A stretch of 64,000 nucleotides of DNA from Paractinoplanes tereljensis (GCF_016862435.1 NZ_BOMY01000033.1:124001-188000); one strand, 5' to 3'; positions 8,303 through 17,243 are shown, numbered from the stretch's first letter. Notes: generated from the sequence alone by a model not told the origin. Numbers and translations are program-made.

Positions 8303-9855
8303 GCGGCCGTCCGCACCCGGTTCCGGCCGGCCCGCTTGGCCGTGTAGAGCTGGGCGTCGGCCTGGGCCAGCAACGTCGCCTGGGTGCTGCCGTCCACCGC
8401 CGGCGCGGCGCCGATGCTTGTCGTCACCGGCAGGTCGCCGACCGCCTGCCGCCACGGGTGCGCGGCGATCCGCCGGCGCAGCCGCTCCAGCACGGCCAGG
8501 GTCTCGGCGTGCCCGCGCCCGCACAGCACCAGCAGGAACTCCTCGCCGCCCAGCCGGGCCGCCATCGCCGAGTCCTCGCCCAGGCCGGTCACCGTGTCGG
8601 CCAGCATCGCCGCCACCATCACCAGGACCTGGTCGCCGATCTCGTGCGAGCAGAGGTCGTTGATCTGCTTGAAGTGGTCGAGGTCGAGCACCGCGACCCA
8701 CAGCGGCTTCCCGCCGTTGCGGGCCCGGTCGATCAGGGCGGGCAGGTGCTCGTCGACGTAGCGGCGGTTGCGCAGCCCGGTCAGCGGGTCGCGGCGGGCC
8801 TGCTCGCGGAACCGGTCGGCCTCCTGCCGGGCCTCGTTCACCTCGAACAGCGCCTGCCGGGTGCGGGCCTGCGCCTCCCGCTGCTCGTCGAGCACCTGCT
8901 TCTCGGCGAGGTGGTAACGCTTGTACTCCTCGTACGCCCGCTGGTAATCGCCGGCCGCCGCGTACACCTCGGCTTGCTCCTGCAAAACCCGTACCAAAAT
9001 CTCACCGTGACCGTGCGCCTCGCAGAGTGACCGGCATTCGGCCAGGGTTTGCCGGGCCGCGTCCGCGGCGCCTTGCAGGCGCCGCGTGATCGCGAGGGTC
9101 AGCAGAAACTCCGGCAGGGCGTCCGCCTCCTGGTGCCCTTCCGGGTACGCGGTGATCGCGTCCAGGATCGTCTGCTCGGCCTCGGCGTACCGCCCCAGCG
9201 CGACCTGCACGCTGGCCACGGTGTCCAGATCGTTCGGATCGAGACGGTGACCCCGGGCCGCCGCGAGCGCGCGCATCTCCTCGACGAGCTCCCAGGCACG
9301 CTGCGGCTCGCCGGACAGGTATTCGGCGTACGCGTGGTTGTTGAGGACCATCATCTCGTCGCGCACGTCCGGCGAATTCCGGGCCAGCTCGGCCGCCTGC
9401 CGGTAGCGTTCCCGGGCGGCGGCGATCGAGCCGGCCTCGGTGAGCGCGTCCGCGTACTTCACCACGTACGGCAGGCGGCGGCGGGCCGGCAGGGTGTCGT
9501 CCAGGTGCTCGACCGCGGCCACCGCGTGCTCGAGCAGCGCCGCGACGTCACCCATGTTCCGGTAGGTGCGGCCGAGCAGCAGGTGACTGCGGGCGATCAG
9601 GTAGCGGTGATCGTTCCGGCGGGCCCACTCGTTGACCTGCCACATGACCGAGGTCGAGGCCTTCAGGTCACCGGAGCGCTCGGCCACGTCGGCCTGGATG
9701 AGCCGGGCCCGCATCTCGGCCGCCTCGTCGCCGGCGGTGGCGGCGGACAGCTCGATCTCGGCGGCGCGGGACGCCCGGCCACGGGGATCGAGGCCGGTCC
9801 AGTCCTCCAGGCGGTCCAGCTCTGCCGAGCGGGCCGCGCTATCGCCGGGAGACAC
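8278..9855 (-). CDS. Diguanylate cyclase with N-terminal TPR-like helices
   Basis: A 525-residue soluble protein. Residues about 20-315 are helical repeats resembling TPRs (for example RSHLLLGRTYRNMGDV and AGDYQRAYEEYKRYHLAEK). A probable coiled coil lies at about 318-355, then a GGDEF domain begins at DPLTGLRNRR (356-365) with the active-site GGEEF at 436-440. GGEEF enzymes make cyclic di-GMP from two GTP. I see no RxxD inhibitory site just before the active-site loop. There is no signal peptide or membrane segment, so input is probably a protein partner or ligand bound by the TPR region. It stands alone, convergent with the response regulator. Confidence 0.88.
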   Translation of the reverse strand: MSPGDSAARSAELDRLEDWTGLDPRGRASRAAEIELSAATAGDEAAEMRARLIQADVAERSGDLKASTSVMWQVNEWARRNDHRYLIARSHLLLGRTYRNMGDVAALLEHAVAAVEHLDDTLPARRRLPYVVKYADALTEAGSIAAARERYRQAAELARNSPDVRDEMMVLNNHAYAEYLSGEPQRAWELVEEMRALAAARGHRLDPNDLDTVASVQVALGRYAEAEQTILDAITAYPEGHQEADALPEFLLTLAITRRLQGAADAARQTLAECRSLCEAHGHGEILVRVLQEQAEVYAAAGDYQRAYEEYKRYHLAEKQVLDEQREAQARTRQALFEVNEARQEADRFREQARRDPLTGLRNRRYVDEHLPALIDRARNGGKPLWVAVLDLDHFKQINDLCSHEIGDQVLVMVAAMLADTVTGLGEDSAMAARLGGEEFLLVLCGRGHAETLAVLERLRRRIAAHPWRQAVGDLPVTTSIGAAPAVDGSTQATLLAQADAQLYTAKRAGRNRVRTAAQPAGAMR

Positions 9856-10089
9856 GCCTGTTCATCGGTTGGATCCCGTTCTCCTTGAGTACTACCCGTC
9901 GGTAATGGTGGCGTTCACGCCCGGTCAATGGCAATGCCGGTTTGCCAACCGCTCTTCGGGATCCTTTCGCTGTCCGTCTGGCGGATGCGTGTCCGTCCAG
10001 CGTCGGAAAGGCTTCATTTCAGTGTTGTCGATTGCCTAACAGCTTTGTCGATCGTGGCATACGGGTACCGGCTCGGGTGGAGGTGCTAC

Positions 10090-11673
10090 GTGACCGAACC
10101 GGCTCCGGGGCTCGCCGAACTGATCGCCACCGTGCGGGCCGAGGCGATCGCGCTCGGCCGGGACGATCTGGCCGGACAGCTCCCCGGCCCGCTCGGCGCC
10201 CGCGACACCATGCGGCGCACCCGGATCGTGGTCGCCGGGGGAGCCGGAGCCGGGAAATCCAGCCTGATCAACAGTCTGCTCGGGCGGCCCGGCCTCAGCC
10301 CCGCGTCGACCGGCGGCTGGATCGAGTTCCGCTACGGCGCGGCCGACTCGGCCACCATCCTGCTGGCCGACCCGGCCGACCCCGGCACTCCGCGGCGGCT
10401 CGCCGCCGACCTGGTGGACCTGCCGGCGTACGCGACTCAGGCCCGGATCACCGCCCCGGTCATCGGCGCCGAGGTACGGCTCGACGTGCCGGTGCTGCGC
10501 GAGCTGGTGCTTGTCGACACGCCCGGCGCGCCCACCCGGGCCACGCTGTCGGCGCTGCGGCAGGCCGACGCCATGCTGTACGTCTGCGACGCCACCCGGC
10601 CGATCCACCCCGACGAGGTCGACTTCCTGATCGAGGCCGCGCAGCGGGTGCAGACCGTCGCGATCGCCCTGAACAAGATCGACACTCCCGGGCACGGCCG
10701 GGCCGTCGCCGAGTCCCGCCGCCGCCTCGGCGACCGGCCCGAGCTGGCCCGGTTCGCGGTGCACGCGGTCTCGGCCCAGATGGCCGACCGGGCCGGGCGA
10801 CCCGGGACGGCCTACACCGCCGCGATCCGGCTCACCGAGGCGGCCGGGGTGCGCCCGCTCACCGACCGGCTCCTCTACGACGCGAGCGACGGCGCCGCCC
10901 GGCTGCGGTCCGCCAACCAGGCCCGGATCACCGCGACGATCGCCCGCGAACTGCTCCTGCACATCGACCGGTCCACCGGGCCGGCCGCGCGCCGCAACGA
11001 CGACGTCGCCGCCGTGACCACCCTCCTGGAGGGCGCTGTTCTCCCCGGCAGCACCCGGCTGGAGGAAGCTCTGCGCGCGGCGGTGAATCGATTTGGCAGC
11101 GCCGCCGACGCGCTGGTGGGCGAGCGGCCGCCCCGGCTGATCACGGCGCTGGCCGGAGCGGCCGCCGACGCGCTGGACGAGTGCCAGGACCGGGTCCTGG
11201 ACGCGCTGCGGGACGGGCTGCGCGACGACGTGCTGATCCCGTCCGGCAGCGACCTCGACCTGCGACTGCGCGCGCCCGACGCGTCCCGGCCCCGCGCCCT
11301 CGACCTGCTGCCCACCATCACCGGCCTGCTCACCGGGTCGGCGCCGGTGGTGTCGGTGCTGACCGGTTCGGCCGCGGTCGCCACCGGCATCGCCGTGGCC
11401 GCCTGCACCGGCTGGTGGCGCCCTGGGGACGATCCGGGCCCGGCCGTCGACCGCGCGAAAACCATGTTCGACAGTGAGTTGACCCGCCGGGTCCAGCTGG
11501 TCCGGCGGTACGCGGCCGAGCACCTGCCGTTCCTGCTCGAAGCCCGCCGCGACCGCCTGCGCCGGTCCGGCCCGGAATCCGCACCCGACGCGGTAGCCGC
11601 CCGCGCCACCCTCAACCTGGTGCTGGAGGACCTGTCCCGCTACCACCGCCCGGCGGATAATCGCTGGGCATGA
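10090..11673 (+). CDS. Dynamin-like / Era-type large GTPase
   Basis: A 527-residue GTPase. The G1 P-loop GGAGAGKSS is at 50-58, G3 DTPG at 143-146 and G4 NKID at 195-198. A helical region follows, with a hydrophobic stretch at about 403-443 that could insert into or pair with a membrane. This architecture matches bacterial dynamin-like or YfjP/Era-like septation GTPases. The GTG start at 10090 is preceded by GTGGAGG at good spacing; longer upstream frames have no actinobacterial coding character. It is the first gene of a four-gene operon whose members all overlap by 1 to 4 bases. Its job is probably membrane remodelling; the link to the downstream hydrolases is unclear. Confidence 0.8.
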   Translation: MTEPAPGLAELIATVRAEAIALGRDDLAGQLPGPLGARDTMRRTRIVVAGGAGAGKSSLINSLLGRPGLSPASTGGWIEFRYGAADSATILLADPADPGTPRRLAADLVDLPAYATQARITAPVIGAEVRLDVPVLRELVLVDTPGAPTRATLSALRQADAMLYVCDATRPIHPDEVDFLIEAAQRVQTVAIALNKIDTPGHGRAVAESRRRLGDRPELARFAVHAVSAQMADRAGRPGTAYTAAIRLTEAAGVRPLTDRLLYDASDGAARLRSANQARITATIARELLLHIDRSTGPAARRNDDVAAVTTLLEGAVLPGSTRLEEALRAAVNRFGSAADALVGERPPRLITALAGAAADALDECQDRVLDALRDGLRDDVLIPSGSDLDLRLRAPDASRPRALDLLPTITGLLTGSAPVVSVLTGSAAVATGIAVAACTGWWRPGDDPGPAVDRAKTMFDSELTRRVQLVRRYAAEHLPFLLEARRDRLRRSGPESAPDAVAARATLNLVLEDLSRYHRPADNRWA

Positions 11674-12410
11674 GACGCATTTCGCGGAGGCTGCTGTTCA
11701 CCGGAGGTGCCGGCGCCCTCGGCGTCACGGTCCTGACCACGGTGACCGGCTGCTCCTCCTCTCCTTCTTCTACCCCGACGACGCCTGCCGAGACTCCGGT
11801 CGCGGCTGCCGGCGGTGCGGTGGCCGGCGACTGGCACCGGGTCAGCCTGTCCTTCGTGTCGGCCTACCTGCTCGTCCGGGGCGGCGAGGCGGCCATCGTG
11901 GACCTCGGCACGCCCGGCTCCGGCTCGGCCATCGAGGAGGGCCTGAAAGCGGCCGGCTCCGGCTGGGGCGAGGTCAAGCACGTGATCCTCACCCACCTGC
12001 ACCGCGACCACGTGGGCGGCCTGACCGACGTGGCCCCGAAGATCAACGGAACCATCTACGCCGGCACCAACGACCTGGCCTCGATCATCTCGGAGAAGAC
12101 GCTGAAGCCGCTCAACGAGGGCGACGAGGTCTTCGGCCTGCGGATCGTCGAGACCCCCGGTCACACCCTCGGGCACATCTCGGTCCTGGAACCGTCGACC
12201 GGCATCCTCATCGCCGGCGACGCCCTGCGCAACCAGGGCACCCTGCAGGGTTCGGCCCCCGAGAACACCACCGACGAGAGCAAGGCCGCCGCGAGCGTAC
12301 GGAAGCTGGCCGCCCTGGACATCAAGGCCATCCTGCCCGGCCACGGCGAGCCCCTCACCGCCGGCGCCGCCCAGGCCCTCAAGGCATTGGCCGCTACCAT
12401 GCCGAGCTGA
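11670..12410 (+). CDS. Metallo-beta-lactamase-fold hydrolase, exported lipoprotein
   Basis: A 246-residue protein. The leader starts MRRISRRLLFTGGAGALG (Tat-like twin arginine) and ends in a lipobox at TVTGC28, so it is probably anchored outside the membrane. The metal motif HLHRDHVGG is near residue 112, a second His is in GHTLGH, the bridging Asp is in AGDAL, and the last His is in PGHGEP. These are the ligands of a di-metal hydrolase of the glyoxalase II/lactonase type. The ATG overlaps the GTPase stop as ATGA. The substrate is not evident; lactones, thioesters or other small esters are possible. Confidence 0.85.
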   Translation: MRRISRRLLFTGGAGALGVTVLTTVTGCSSSPSSTPTTPAETPVAAAGGAVAGDWHRVSLSFVSAYLLVRGGEAAIVDLGTPGSGSAIEEGLKAAGSGWGEVKHVILTHLHRDHVGGLTDVAPKINGTIYAGTNDLASIISEKTLKPLNEGDEVFGLRIVETPGHTLGHISVLEPSTGILIAGDALRNQGTLQGSAPENTTDESKAAASVRKLAALDIKAILPGHGEPLTAGAAQALKALAATMPS

Positions 12411-13171
12411 TGAAGACATCTGTGGTGATCGCCCAGCTCGAAGTGGTGTGGGACGTGCCGGCCAACCTGGCGGCGGTCCGCGCGGTCCTGGCGGAGACCA
12501 GGCCCGGCGAGGTGGTCGTGTTCCCCGAGGGCATGCTTTCCGGCTACGGCGAGGATCTGCTGTTGGCGGACCCCGCTGTCCTTTCGGCCGCCGTGGATGA
12601 GGTCGGCAAACTTGCTGTTCGGCACGAGGTGGAGGTCTTCTGCGGCTCGCTGCTGCCCGTCGGCGATGGCTGGTGCAACGCCGGCATCCACTTCTCGGCC
12701 ACCGGCGACCGCCGCGTCTACCGGAAGATCAACCTAGCCATGAACGAACGCGGCGTGCTCACCGCCGGCGACGAACTCCCGGTCTTCCCGGCCGGTGACC
12801 TCACGGTGGGCGTCCAGCTGTGCCGGGAGATCCGCTTCCCCGAACAGTGGCAGCACCTGGCCGACCAGGGCGTCCAGCTGTTCGCCTACCTGACCAACGC
12901 GGCCAACACCCGCGAACCGGCCGGCGTGTGGCGCAGCCACCTGATCAGCCGCGCCGCCGAGAACCAGCGCTTCCTGGCCGCCGCCAACATCGCCCACCCC
13001 GACCAGCACTGCCCGACCATGCTGGTCTCCCCGCGAGGCGAGATCCTGGCCGAACTCCCACCGGGCCGCCCCGACGTCCTGCGCCACACCATCGACCCGG
13101 CCGAGACCGCGAGCTGGTACCTGGACCAGCGCCGCCGCGACGTCGTAACGGTCTCGGCGCCGGCCCGATGA
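12410..13171 (+). CDS. Carbon-nitrogen hydrolase (nitrilase superfamily)
   Basis: A 253-residue member of the nitrilase superfamily with an intact catalytic triad: Glu40 in FPEGMLSGY, Lys106 in YRKINLAMNE and Cys138 in VQLCREIRFPE. Such enzymes hydrolyse non-peptide C-N bonds, most often amides. The length suits a stand-alone cytosolic amidase. The start ATG shares one base with the metallo-hydrolase stop (TGATG), showing tight coupling. Whether it is an omega-amidase, carbamoylase or damage-repair amidase cannot be decided from sequence alone. Confidence 0.88.
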   Translation: MKTSVVIAQLEVVWDVPANLAAVRAVLAETRPGEVVVFPEGMLSGYGEDLLLADPAVLSAAVDEVGKLAVRHEVEVFCGSLLPVGDGWCNAGIHFSATGDRRVYRKINLAMNERGVLTAGDELPVFPAGDLTVGVQLCREIRFPEQWQHLADQGVQLFAYLTNAANTREPAGVWRSHLISRAAENQRFLAAANIAHPDQHCPTMLVSPRGEILAELPPGRPDVLRHTIDPAETASWYLDQRRRDVVTVSAPAR

Positions 13172-13809
13172 CCCGCGGGGCGGTGTTCTTCGACGTGGAC
13201 GGCACCCTGGTGCCACACACGAGCAGCGGCCACCATCTGGCCGCCTCCCTGGGCCACGAAGACCTGAATCAACAGGCCGAGGACGGGTACGGCGACGGCT
13301 CCCTGACCAGCGCCGAGTGCGCCATCCTCGACGCCCGTGGCTGGGCCGGCTGGTCACCCGCCGAGGTGAACGGCTTCCTGGAGTCACTCCCGCTGATCGA
13401 CGGCATAGCCGAGACCGTGCGGTGGTGCCTCCGGCACGACCTGGTTCCCGTGCTGGCCACCCTGGCCTGGGACGTAGTAGGCACCCACCTGTGCACCCGC
13501 TTCGGCTTCGCGAGGTCGTCCGGCCCAAGCCTGGAGGTGCGCGACGGCCGCTACACCGGCGAGGTGGCCACCCAGTTCGACGAGCTGGACAAGCGCGACT
13601 TCGCCCTGGCCGTAGCCACTTCGCTGCACCTGGACCCGGCCCACTGCGTCGCCATCGGAGACGGCCGCTCCGACGTCCCCTTGTTCGGCGCGGTAGGCCA
13701 CGCGATAGCCCTGAACGGCACCCCGGCCGCCCGAGCCGCCGCCCACGTCACGGTAGACGCCACCGACTTGCGGGCCGTCATCCCGTACCTCCAAGGGTTT
13801 TGCCTCTGA
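13168..13809 (+). CDS. HAD-superfamily phosphatase (SerB-like subfamily IB)
   Basis: A 213-residue HAD hydrolase. Motif I FFDVDGTLV gives nucleophile Asp9 and acid/base Asp11. Motif III and IV are in KRDFALAVA (Lys) and AIGDGRSDVPLF (Asp pair). The helical cap and the fold order match the SerB-like HAD IB group, which removes phosphate from small phosphomonoesters. The ATG at 13168 overlaps the nitrilase stop as ATGA, closing the four-gene operon. The substrate is unknown. Confidence 0.85.
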   Translation: MTRGAVFFDVDGTLVPHTSSGHHLAASLGHEDLNQQAEDGYGDGSLTSAECAILDARGWAGWSPAEVNGFLESLPLIDGIAETVRWCLRHDLVPVLATLAWDVVGTHLCTRFGFARSSGPSLEVRDGRYTGEVATQFDELDKRDFALAVATSLHLDPAHCVAIGDGRSDVPLFGAVGHAIALNGTPAARAAAHVTVDATDLRAVIPYLQGFCL

Positions 13810-13900
13810 TCTCGGCCCGTCCGGCCTGGTCGCGCACCTTTCGCCGGCACCGCCACCCGGGGGCTGCGCTCCGGCCCGCCGGTCAGTAGGGTGCTCGCTC

Positions 13901-15391
13901 ATGACCGGGGACAAGATCGCGGAATCAGGCGCGGAAGCCAGCAACGACAAGCCACCCGCCACCCCGCCAAAGAAGGCAGCAACTCCCCGCAAACGAAAGC
14001 CCCGTTCCACCACCCCAAAGGCCGTGCCTGCCACTGCCGAGGCAGCCACGCAGCCTGATGTCGCGGAAGCCACGTCACCCGCTGCGGCGGAGTCGGTGGC
14101 GCCTGCCGTTCCGGAGCCTGCGTCGCCTGCTGTCGCGGATTCCGCGTCACCCGCCGTTCCGGATTCCGCGTCGTCTCCTGTCGCGGAGCCTGCGTCGCAA
14201 GGCATCCCGGCGGCCTCGCCGCTCGCCGCCGCGGAGGCTGGCATTTCTCTGTCCGGCACTGAGTCGGTTGGCGCGCCTGAGGCTGTCAAGGCCTTGGGCG
14301 GTGCGGACGCCGCAGGTAAGGCCTCCGCTGTCGAAAGTGGTGCGAACCCGACGGGCGCGACAACGCTTGCGGAGGCCGACCCCGGGGAGCTCACCGAGAC
14401 CGGGCCGGACGCCTCGGGCGTCGTCCCCGCATCCGCGGACCACGGCGATCCTGGCGCCGGTGTCCCGTTGCAGGCAGCGGCGGGCGAGGAAGTCGGCGCC
14501 GACAGCGAGCCGGGCAGGCCGCGCCCTGACTCGGCAACCGACACAGACGCCGAGCTGCCGGCTGGCGATGGCGTGAAGCCAGGTGCCGACGCGAAGAACG
14601 CGGCCGTCGTCGCAGAGGATTCCGCTGCGGCCAGCCCAGCGGTCAATGCCAACAGCGAATCCGCAGAGACGCAGACGGAGGACGCCGACAACGCCGCTCC
14701 TGTTGCCCCGGTTACCGACGACGACGCCGCCGACGCCGCGAGCGCTGTCGCCGGGAACCCCGATGTGGGCGCGAGCGGCGATGTGGACGCCCATGCTGAC
14801 GCCAGCGTCGCTGCCCAAAGCGGAGCTGACGCGGACGTGGATGCCGAGACCGAGATCGACGCCGACGCCGACGCCGATGCGGCGGGCGCTGGCATCGAGG
14901 GTGACGACCAGCGGATTACTGAGCCTCTGGTCAACGAGGGGGCCTTCGCGCACGCGCCGACCGGGCGCGGGGTTGTCGACGACTTTCCGCCTGCCGGGGC
15001 TTACCCCGAGGTGCCTGAGGGCGGGGACGAGTTCGACGAGGATCTCGACGAGGACGAGGTCGTCACCGGGTTTGATCGGCGGCCGGACATCGCCGGGTGG
15101 CTGATCACCCCGATCGCTACCCTGCTGATTGCGCCGCTCCTGGCCGGGGTGCTCACGTTCTTCGTGGCCGAGATGACCGACGACTCGCCGGGGATCTGCC
15201 GGAGCGCGCTGGCCGACAACCGGTGTGAGGAGACCGTGCTGCGGATGGTCGCGCAGCACACCTTCGCCTTCCTGATCCTGTGGGTGGTGCTCTGGGCGCT
15301 GCCGTGGTGGCGTGGGCTGCGCTGGTACCGGGTCTGGTTCGCCGTCGCGGCCACCGCCGTCCTGCTGGTCGCGCCGCTGCGCTTGCTCTAG
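13901..15391 (+). CDS. Alanine-rich disordered acidic protein with three C-terminal membrane segments
   Basis: A 496-residue protein I cannot assign to a named family. Residues 1-390 are low complexity: a basic patch (PPKKAATPRKRKPRSTT), then degenerate repeats such as SPAVPDSASSPVAEPAS, then strongly acidic runs including DADADADA and DEFDEDLDEDEVV. The C-terminal 100 residues hold three hydrophobic segments at about 398-424, 451-468 and 476-496, with a CRSALADNRCEE loop containing two cysteines between the first two. The disordered part is probably cytoplasmic. The codon choice in the repeats is more relaxed than in neighbours. It stands alone and ends at a strong hairpin. Function unknown. 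Confidence 0.75.
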   Translation: MTGDKIAESGAEASNDKPPATPPKKAATPRKRKPRSTTPKAVPATAEAATQPDVAEATSPAAAESVAPAVPEPASPAVADSASPAVPDSASSPVAEPASQGIPAASPLAAAEAGISLSGTESVGAPEAVKALGGADAAGKASAVESGANPTGATTLAEADPGELTETGPDASGVVPASADHGDPGAGVPLQAAAGEEVGADSEPGRPRPDSATDTDAELPAGDGVKPGADAKNAAVVAEDSAAASPAVNANSESAETQTEDADNAAPVAPVTDDDAADAASAVAGNPDVGASGDVDAHADASVAAQSGADADVDAETEIDADADADAAGAGIEGDDQRITEPLVNEGAFAHAPTGRGVVDDFPPAGAYPEVPEGGDEFDEDLDEDEVVTGFDRRPDIAGWLITPIATLLIAPLLAGVLTFFVAEMTDDSPGICRSALADNRCEETVLRMVAQHTFAFLILWVVLWALPWWRGLRWYRVWFAVAATAVLLVAPLRLL

Positions 15392-15410
15392 AAACCGACC
15401 GAACCTCGCC

Positions 15411-15440
15411 CGTGCCGAGCGCCCTTGGGCGCTCGGCACG
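15411..15440 (+). terminator. Hairpin terminator after the disordered membrane protein gene
   Basis: A perfect 14-bp inverted repeat (arm CGTGCCGAGCGCCC) with a TT loop, 20 bases after the stop at 15391. There is no U tract, which is common for actinobacterial terminators. Confidence 0.75.
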
Positions 15441-16013
15441 CGGGCTACGCGTCGTTCATCGCGCGAATGCCCTTCGATTGATTCCCGCCGGCGCCGGCTG
15501 TGTCGAATAGTGGTCGCCAGCTCCCGGATTCTGGGCCCACAGCATGCATCGCGGCCCAGCTCCCGAATTCCGGGAACCGGCGTCCACTTAGTGGCGCTGC
15601 TAGCCGGGAAGACCCGACATGCCGCTTTTATCTACGCCGCGACGGTGAAGCCCACCGCGAAGTTGTCGATCTGAATACCCGTCCGTTGCTCTACCGTTCC
15701 AAGATCTGGCGATTTCGGCGCGGGAGCAAGTCCATGCCTGCCGATTGACGCCAGGAACGCCGGCACCGGACGACGCGGGTCGACCGCAGCGGCAGAACCC
15801 CGAGCATGTCGATCTCCCGCGCGAAGGGAGCAGCAGATCTTCAAGATCGCGGTTGCATTCCGCGGCTCGCGGCACTCCCGCGGCCCGGGAGGTCCTCGCA
15901 GGAGGGAGCTGTGTCGTCGCGCAGGCCCAATTGGAAGGAAAGCTGGGGTCTCCGCCGCGATTGAGACCCCAACTCCCTGGAGATTGGGGTGACCTTGGCG
16001 CCTGAAATGATCG
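15441..16013. other. Non-coding stretch between terminator and exonuclease gene
   Basis: About 570 bases without a convincing gene; the short frames lack actinobacterial codon bias. Two similar segments beginning CAGCTCCCG lie near 15518 and 15567. A 7-bp hairpin (GGGGTCT/AGACCCC) lies near 15945-15970. On the minus strand a frame ending at 15632 reads IQIDNFAVGFTVAA before its stop, which could be the tail of a decayed gene, but its upstream part matches nothing I know. Confidence 0.4.
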
Positions 16014-17024
16014 CTAGAACAGGGATAGTTGGCCTGGGGTTGGGTCTCGGCGGGCGGTCATGCCTCCGCGGAAGACCCATGGGCGCAGCTCGGGCATCTC
16101 GTCGGCAGGGGGCTCGCCGGGGGCGGCCGGTGGTGGGGGAGCGCCGCCTACCAGCGCCCACAGTGACGGGCCCAGGTTGATGCCCCGGGCTCGCAGGGCC
16201 TGGCGCATCGTTGCGTAATTCAAGGGCAGGCGGGCGCCGGCCAACGGCGGCAACGGCAGGTCGCTGCGCATGGCCATCAGGGTGCGATTGAGGGTTACCG
16301 TCTGGCGGGCGGACGGGGCCGTGAAGTGGGTCGCGGCCTGGTCGCCCACGGCCTCGCGCAGCGCTGGGAGCGTTGCCTCCCACGCGGCCTCGACCGTGCC
16401 GAACGCGGTTAACAGCTTCTTTGCGGTTGTGGCGCCGAAACGGCGTACGCCCGGAAGGTTGTCGGAAGGATCGCCGCGCAGCGCGGCGAAATCCCGGTAT
16501 TGGGACGGGCGGACGCCGTAGAGGGCCGGCAGGGCCTCGCTGTCCACCAGGACGGCCTCGTCGAAGCCGCCGTTACGCACCCGCAGCACCGTGGTGGTGT
16601 CGTCGATCAGGGCGAAGGCGTCGCGGTCGCTGGTCATCAGGACCGATTCCCAACCGGCCGAGCGGGCCAGGGCGGCGCCGCTGGCGAGAACGTCGTCGGC
16701 CTCGTAGGCGGGCGGCACCACCGTGCACACGCCGGCCTCGGTGAGCAGGGTGGGGGCCGCGGCCAGCTGGGTGGTCAGGTCGGCCGGCTTGTCGGGGCGG
16801 TGGGCCTTGTAGCCGGGGAACTGAGTGCGGCGGGCCGACGTGCGCGGGCAGTCGAAGCCGACGATCACCGCGTCGGGCTGCACGTGGGCGGCGGCCCGGG
16901 CCAGATAACCGAACAGGCCGCGCAGGGCCCAGATGGGGGAGCCGTCGGGTGCGGTAATGCCCTCGAAGGCGCCCGCGTGATAGGCACGATGCAGGAGGCT
17001 GTTCCCGTCCAGGACCAGAAGCAT
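16014..17024 (-). CDS. 5'-3' exonuclease (FEN/PolA-N type) with C-terminal clamp-binding motif
   Basis: A 336-residue stand-alone homologue of the 5' nuclease domain of DNA polymerase I. Metal-binding acids are visible: Asp6 (LVLDGNSLL), Asp58 (GFDCPR), Glu109-Asp110-Asp111 (YEADD), Asp133 and Asp135 (TSDRD), Asp185 and Asp188 (GDPSDNLPG). A helix-3-turn-helix follows at about 190-210. It should remove RNA primers or flaps. The last residues are GQLSLF, which fits the canonical bacterial beta-clamp-binding motif QLSLF, so it probably works tethered to DnaN. The ATG at 17024 begins MLLVLDGNS; a GTG six bases upstream is also possible. No polymerase domain is present. Confidence 0.88.
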   Translation of the reverse strand: MLLVLDGNSLLHRAYHAGAFEGITAPDGSPIWALRGLFGYLARAAAHVQPDAVIVGFDCPRTSARRTQFPGYKAHRPDKPADLTTQLAAAPTLLTEAGVCTVVPPAYEADDVLASGAALARSAGWESVLMTSDRDAFALIDDTTTVLRVRNGGFDEAVLVDSEALPALYGVRPSQYRDFAALRGDPSDNLPGVRRFGATTAKKLLTAFGTVEAAWEATLPALREAVGDQAATHFTAPSARQTVTLNRTLMAMRSDLPLPPLAGARLPLNYATMRQALRARGINLGPSLWALVGGAPPPPAAPGEPPADEMPELRPWVFRGGMTARRDPTPGQLSLF

Positions 17025-17162
17025 CGGCACGCGACGAGCGTACGCGTAAAACCCACCGGGACCATCACTCCCCTGACGGCCCCGGCGGGGGTCTCTTACG
17101 CCACGCGGTCCGGACGCCGGGGCCGGCGACCGGACCGGCGCGAACATCCGAGGGGGGATGGA

Positions 17163-17176
17163 TGTTCACGTTCACA
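17163..17176. promoter_or_regulatory. LacI-type operator-like site (orphan 1)
   Basis: TGTTCACGTTCACA, a near-palindrome with central CG, matches the operators upstream of the arabinose operon and importer. It lies between the end of the second lacI and the exonuclease start, with no sugar gene beside it. Confidence 0.5.
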
Positions 17177-17218
17177 AACCGCGGATGAACCTCACGGTTA
17201 CATCTTCGTTTCATGGAA

Positions 17219-17232
17219 TGTTAACGATCACA
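17219..17232. promoter_or_regulatory. LacI-type operator-like site (orphan 2)
   Basis: TGTTAACGATCACA differs by one base from the operator at 23911-23924 before the furanose importer. It lies 43 bases from the first orphan site. Confidence 0.55.
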
Positions 17233-17243
17233 ACAGCGATGTC

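Noticed and set aside
9928..10089. Upstream extension of the dynamin-like GTPase
   Set aside because: The GTG at 10090 has a good ribosome-binding site and natural start; the extension is Cys/Trp-rich and unlike the genome's genes.
15670..15735. tRNA-like GGTAGAGCA on the minus strand (near 15692)
   Set aside because: The motif is there, but no acceptor stem, anticodon arm or T-loop can be built around it.
15632..15844. Minus-strand frame ending IQIDNFAVGFTVAA as a gene
   Set aside because: Only the tail looks protein-like; the upstream part has no family match or ribosome-binding site, so at most a gene remnant.
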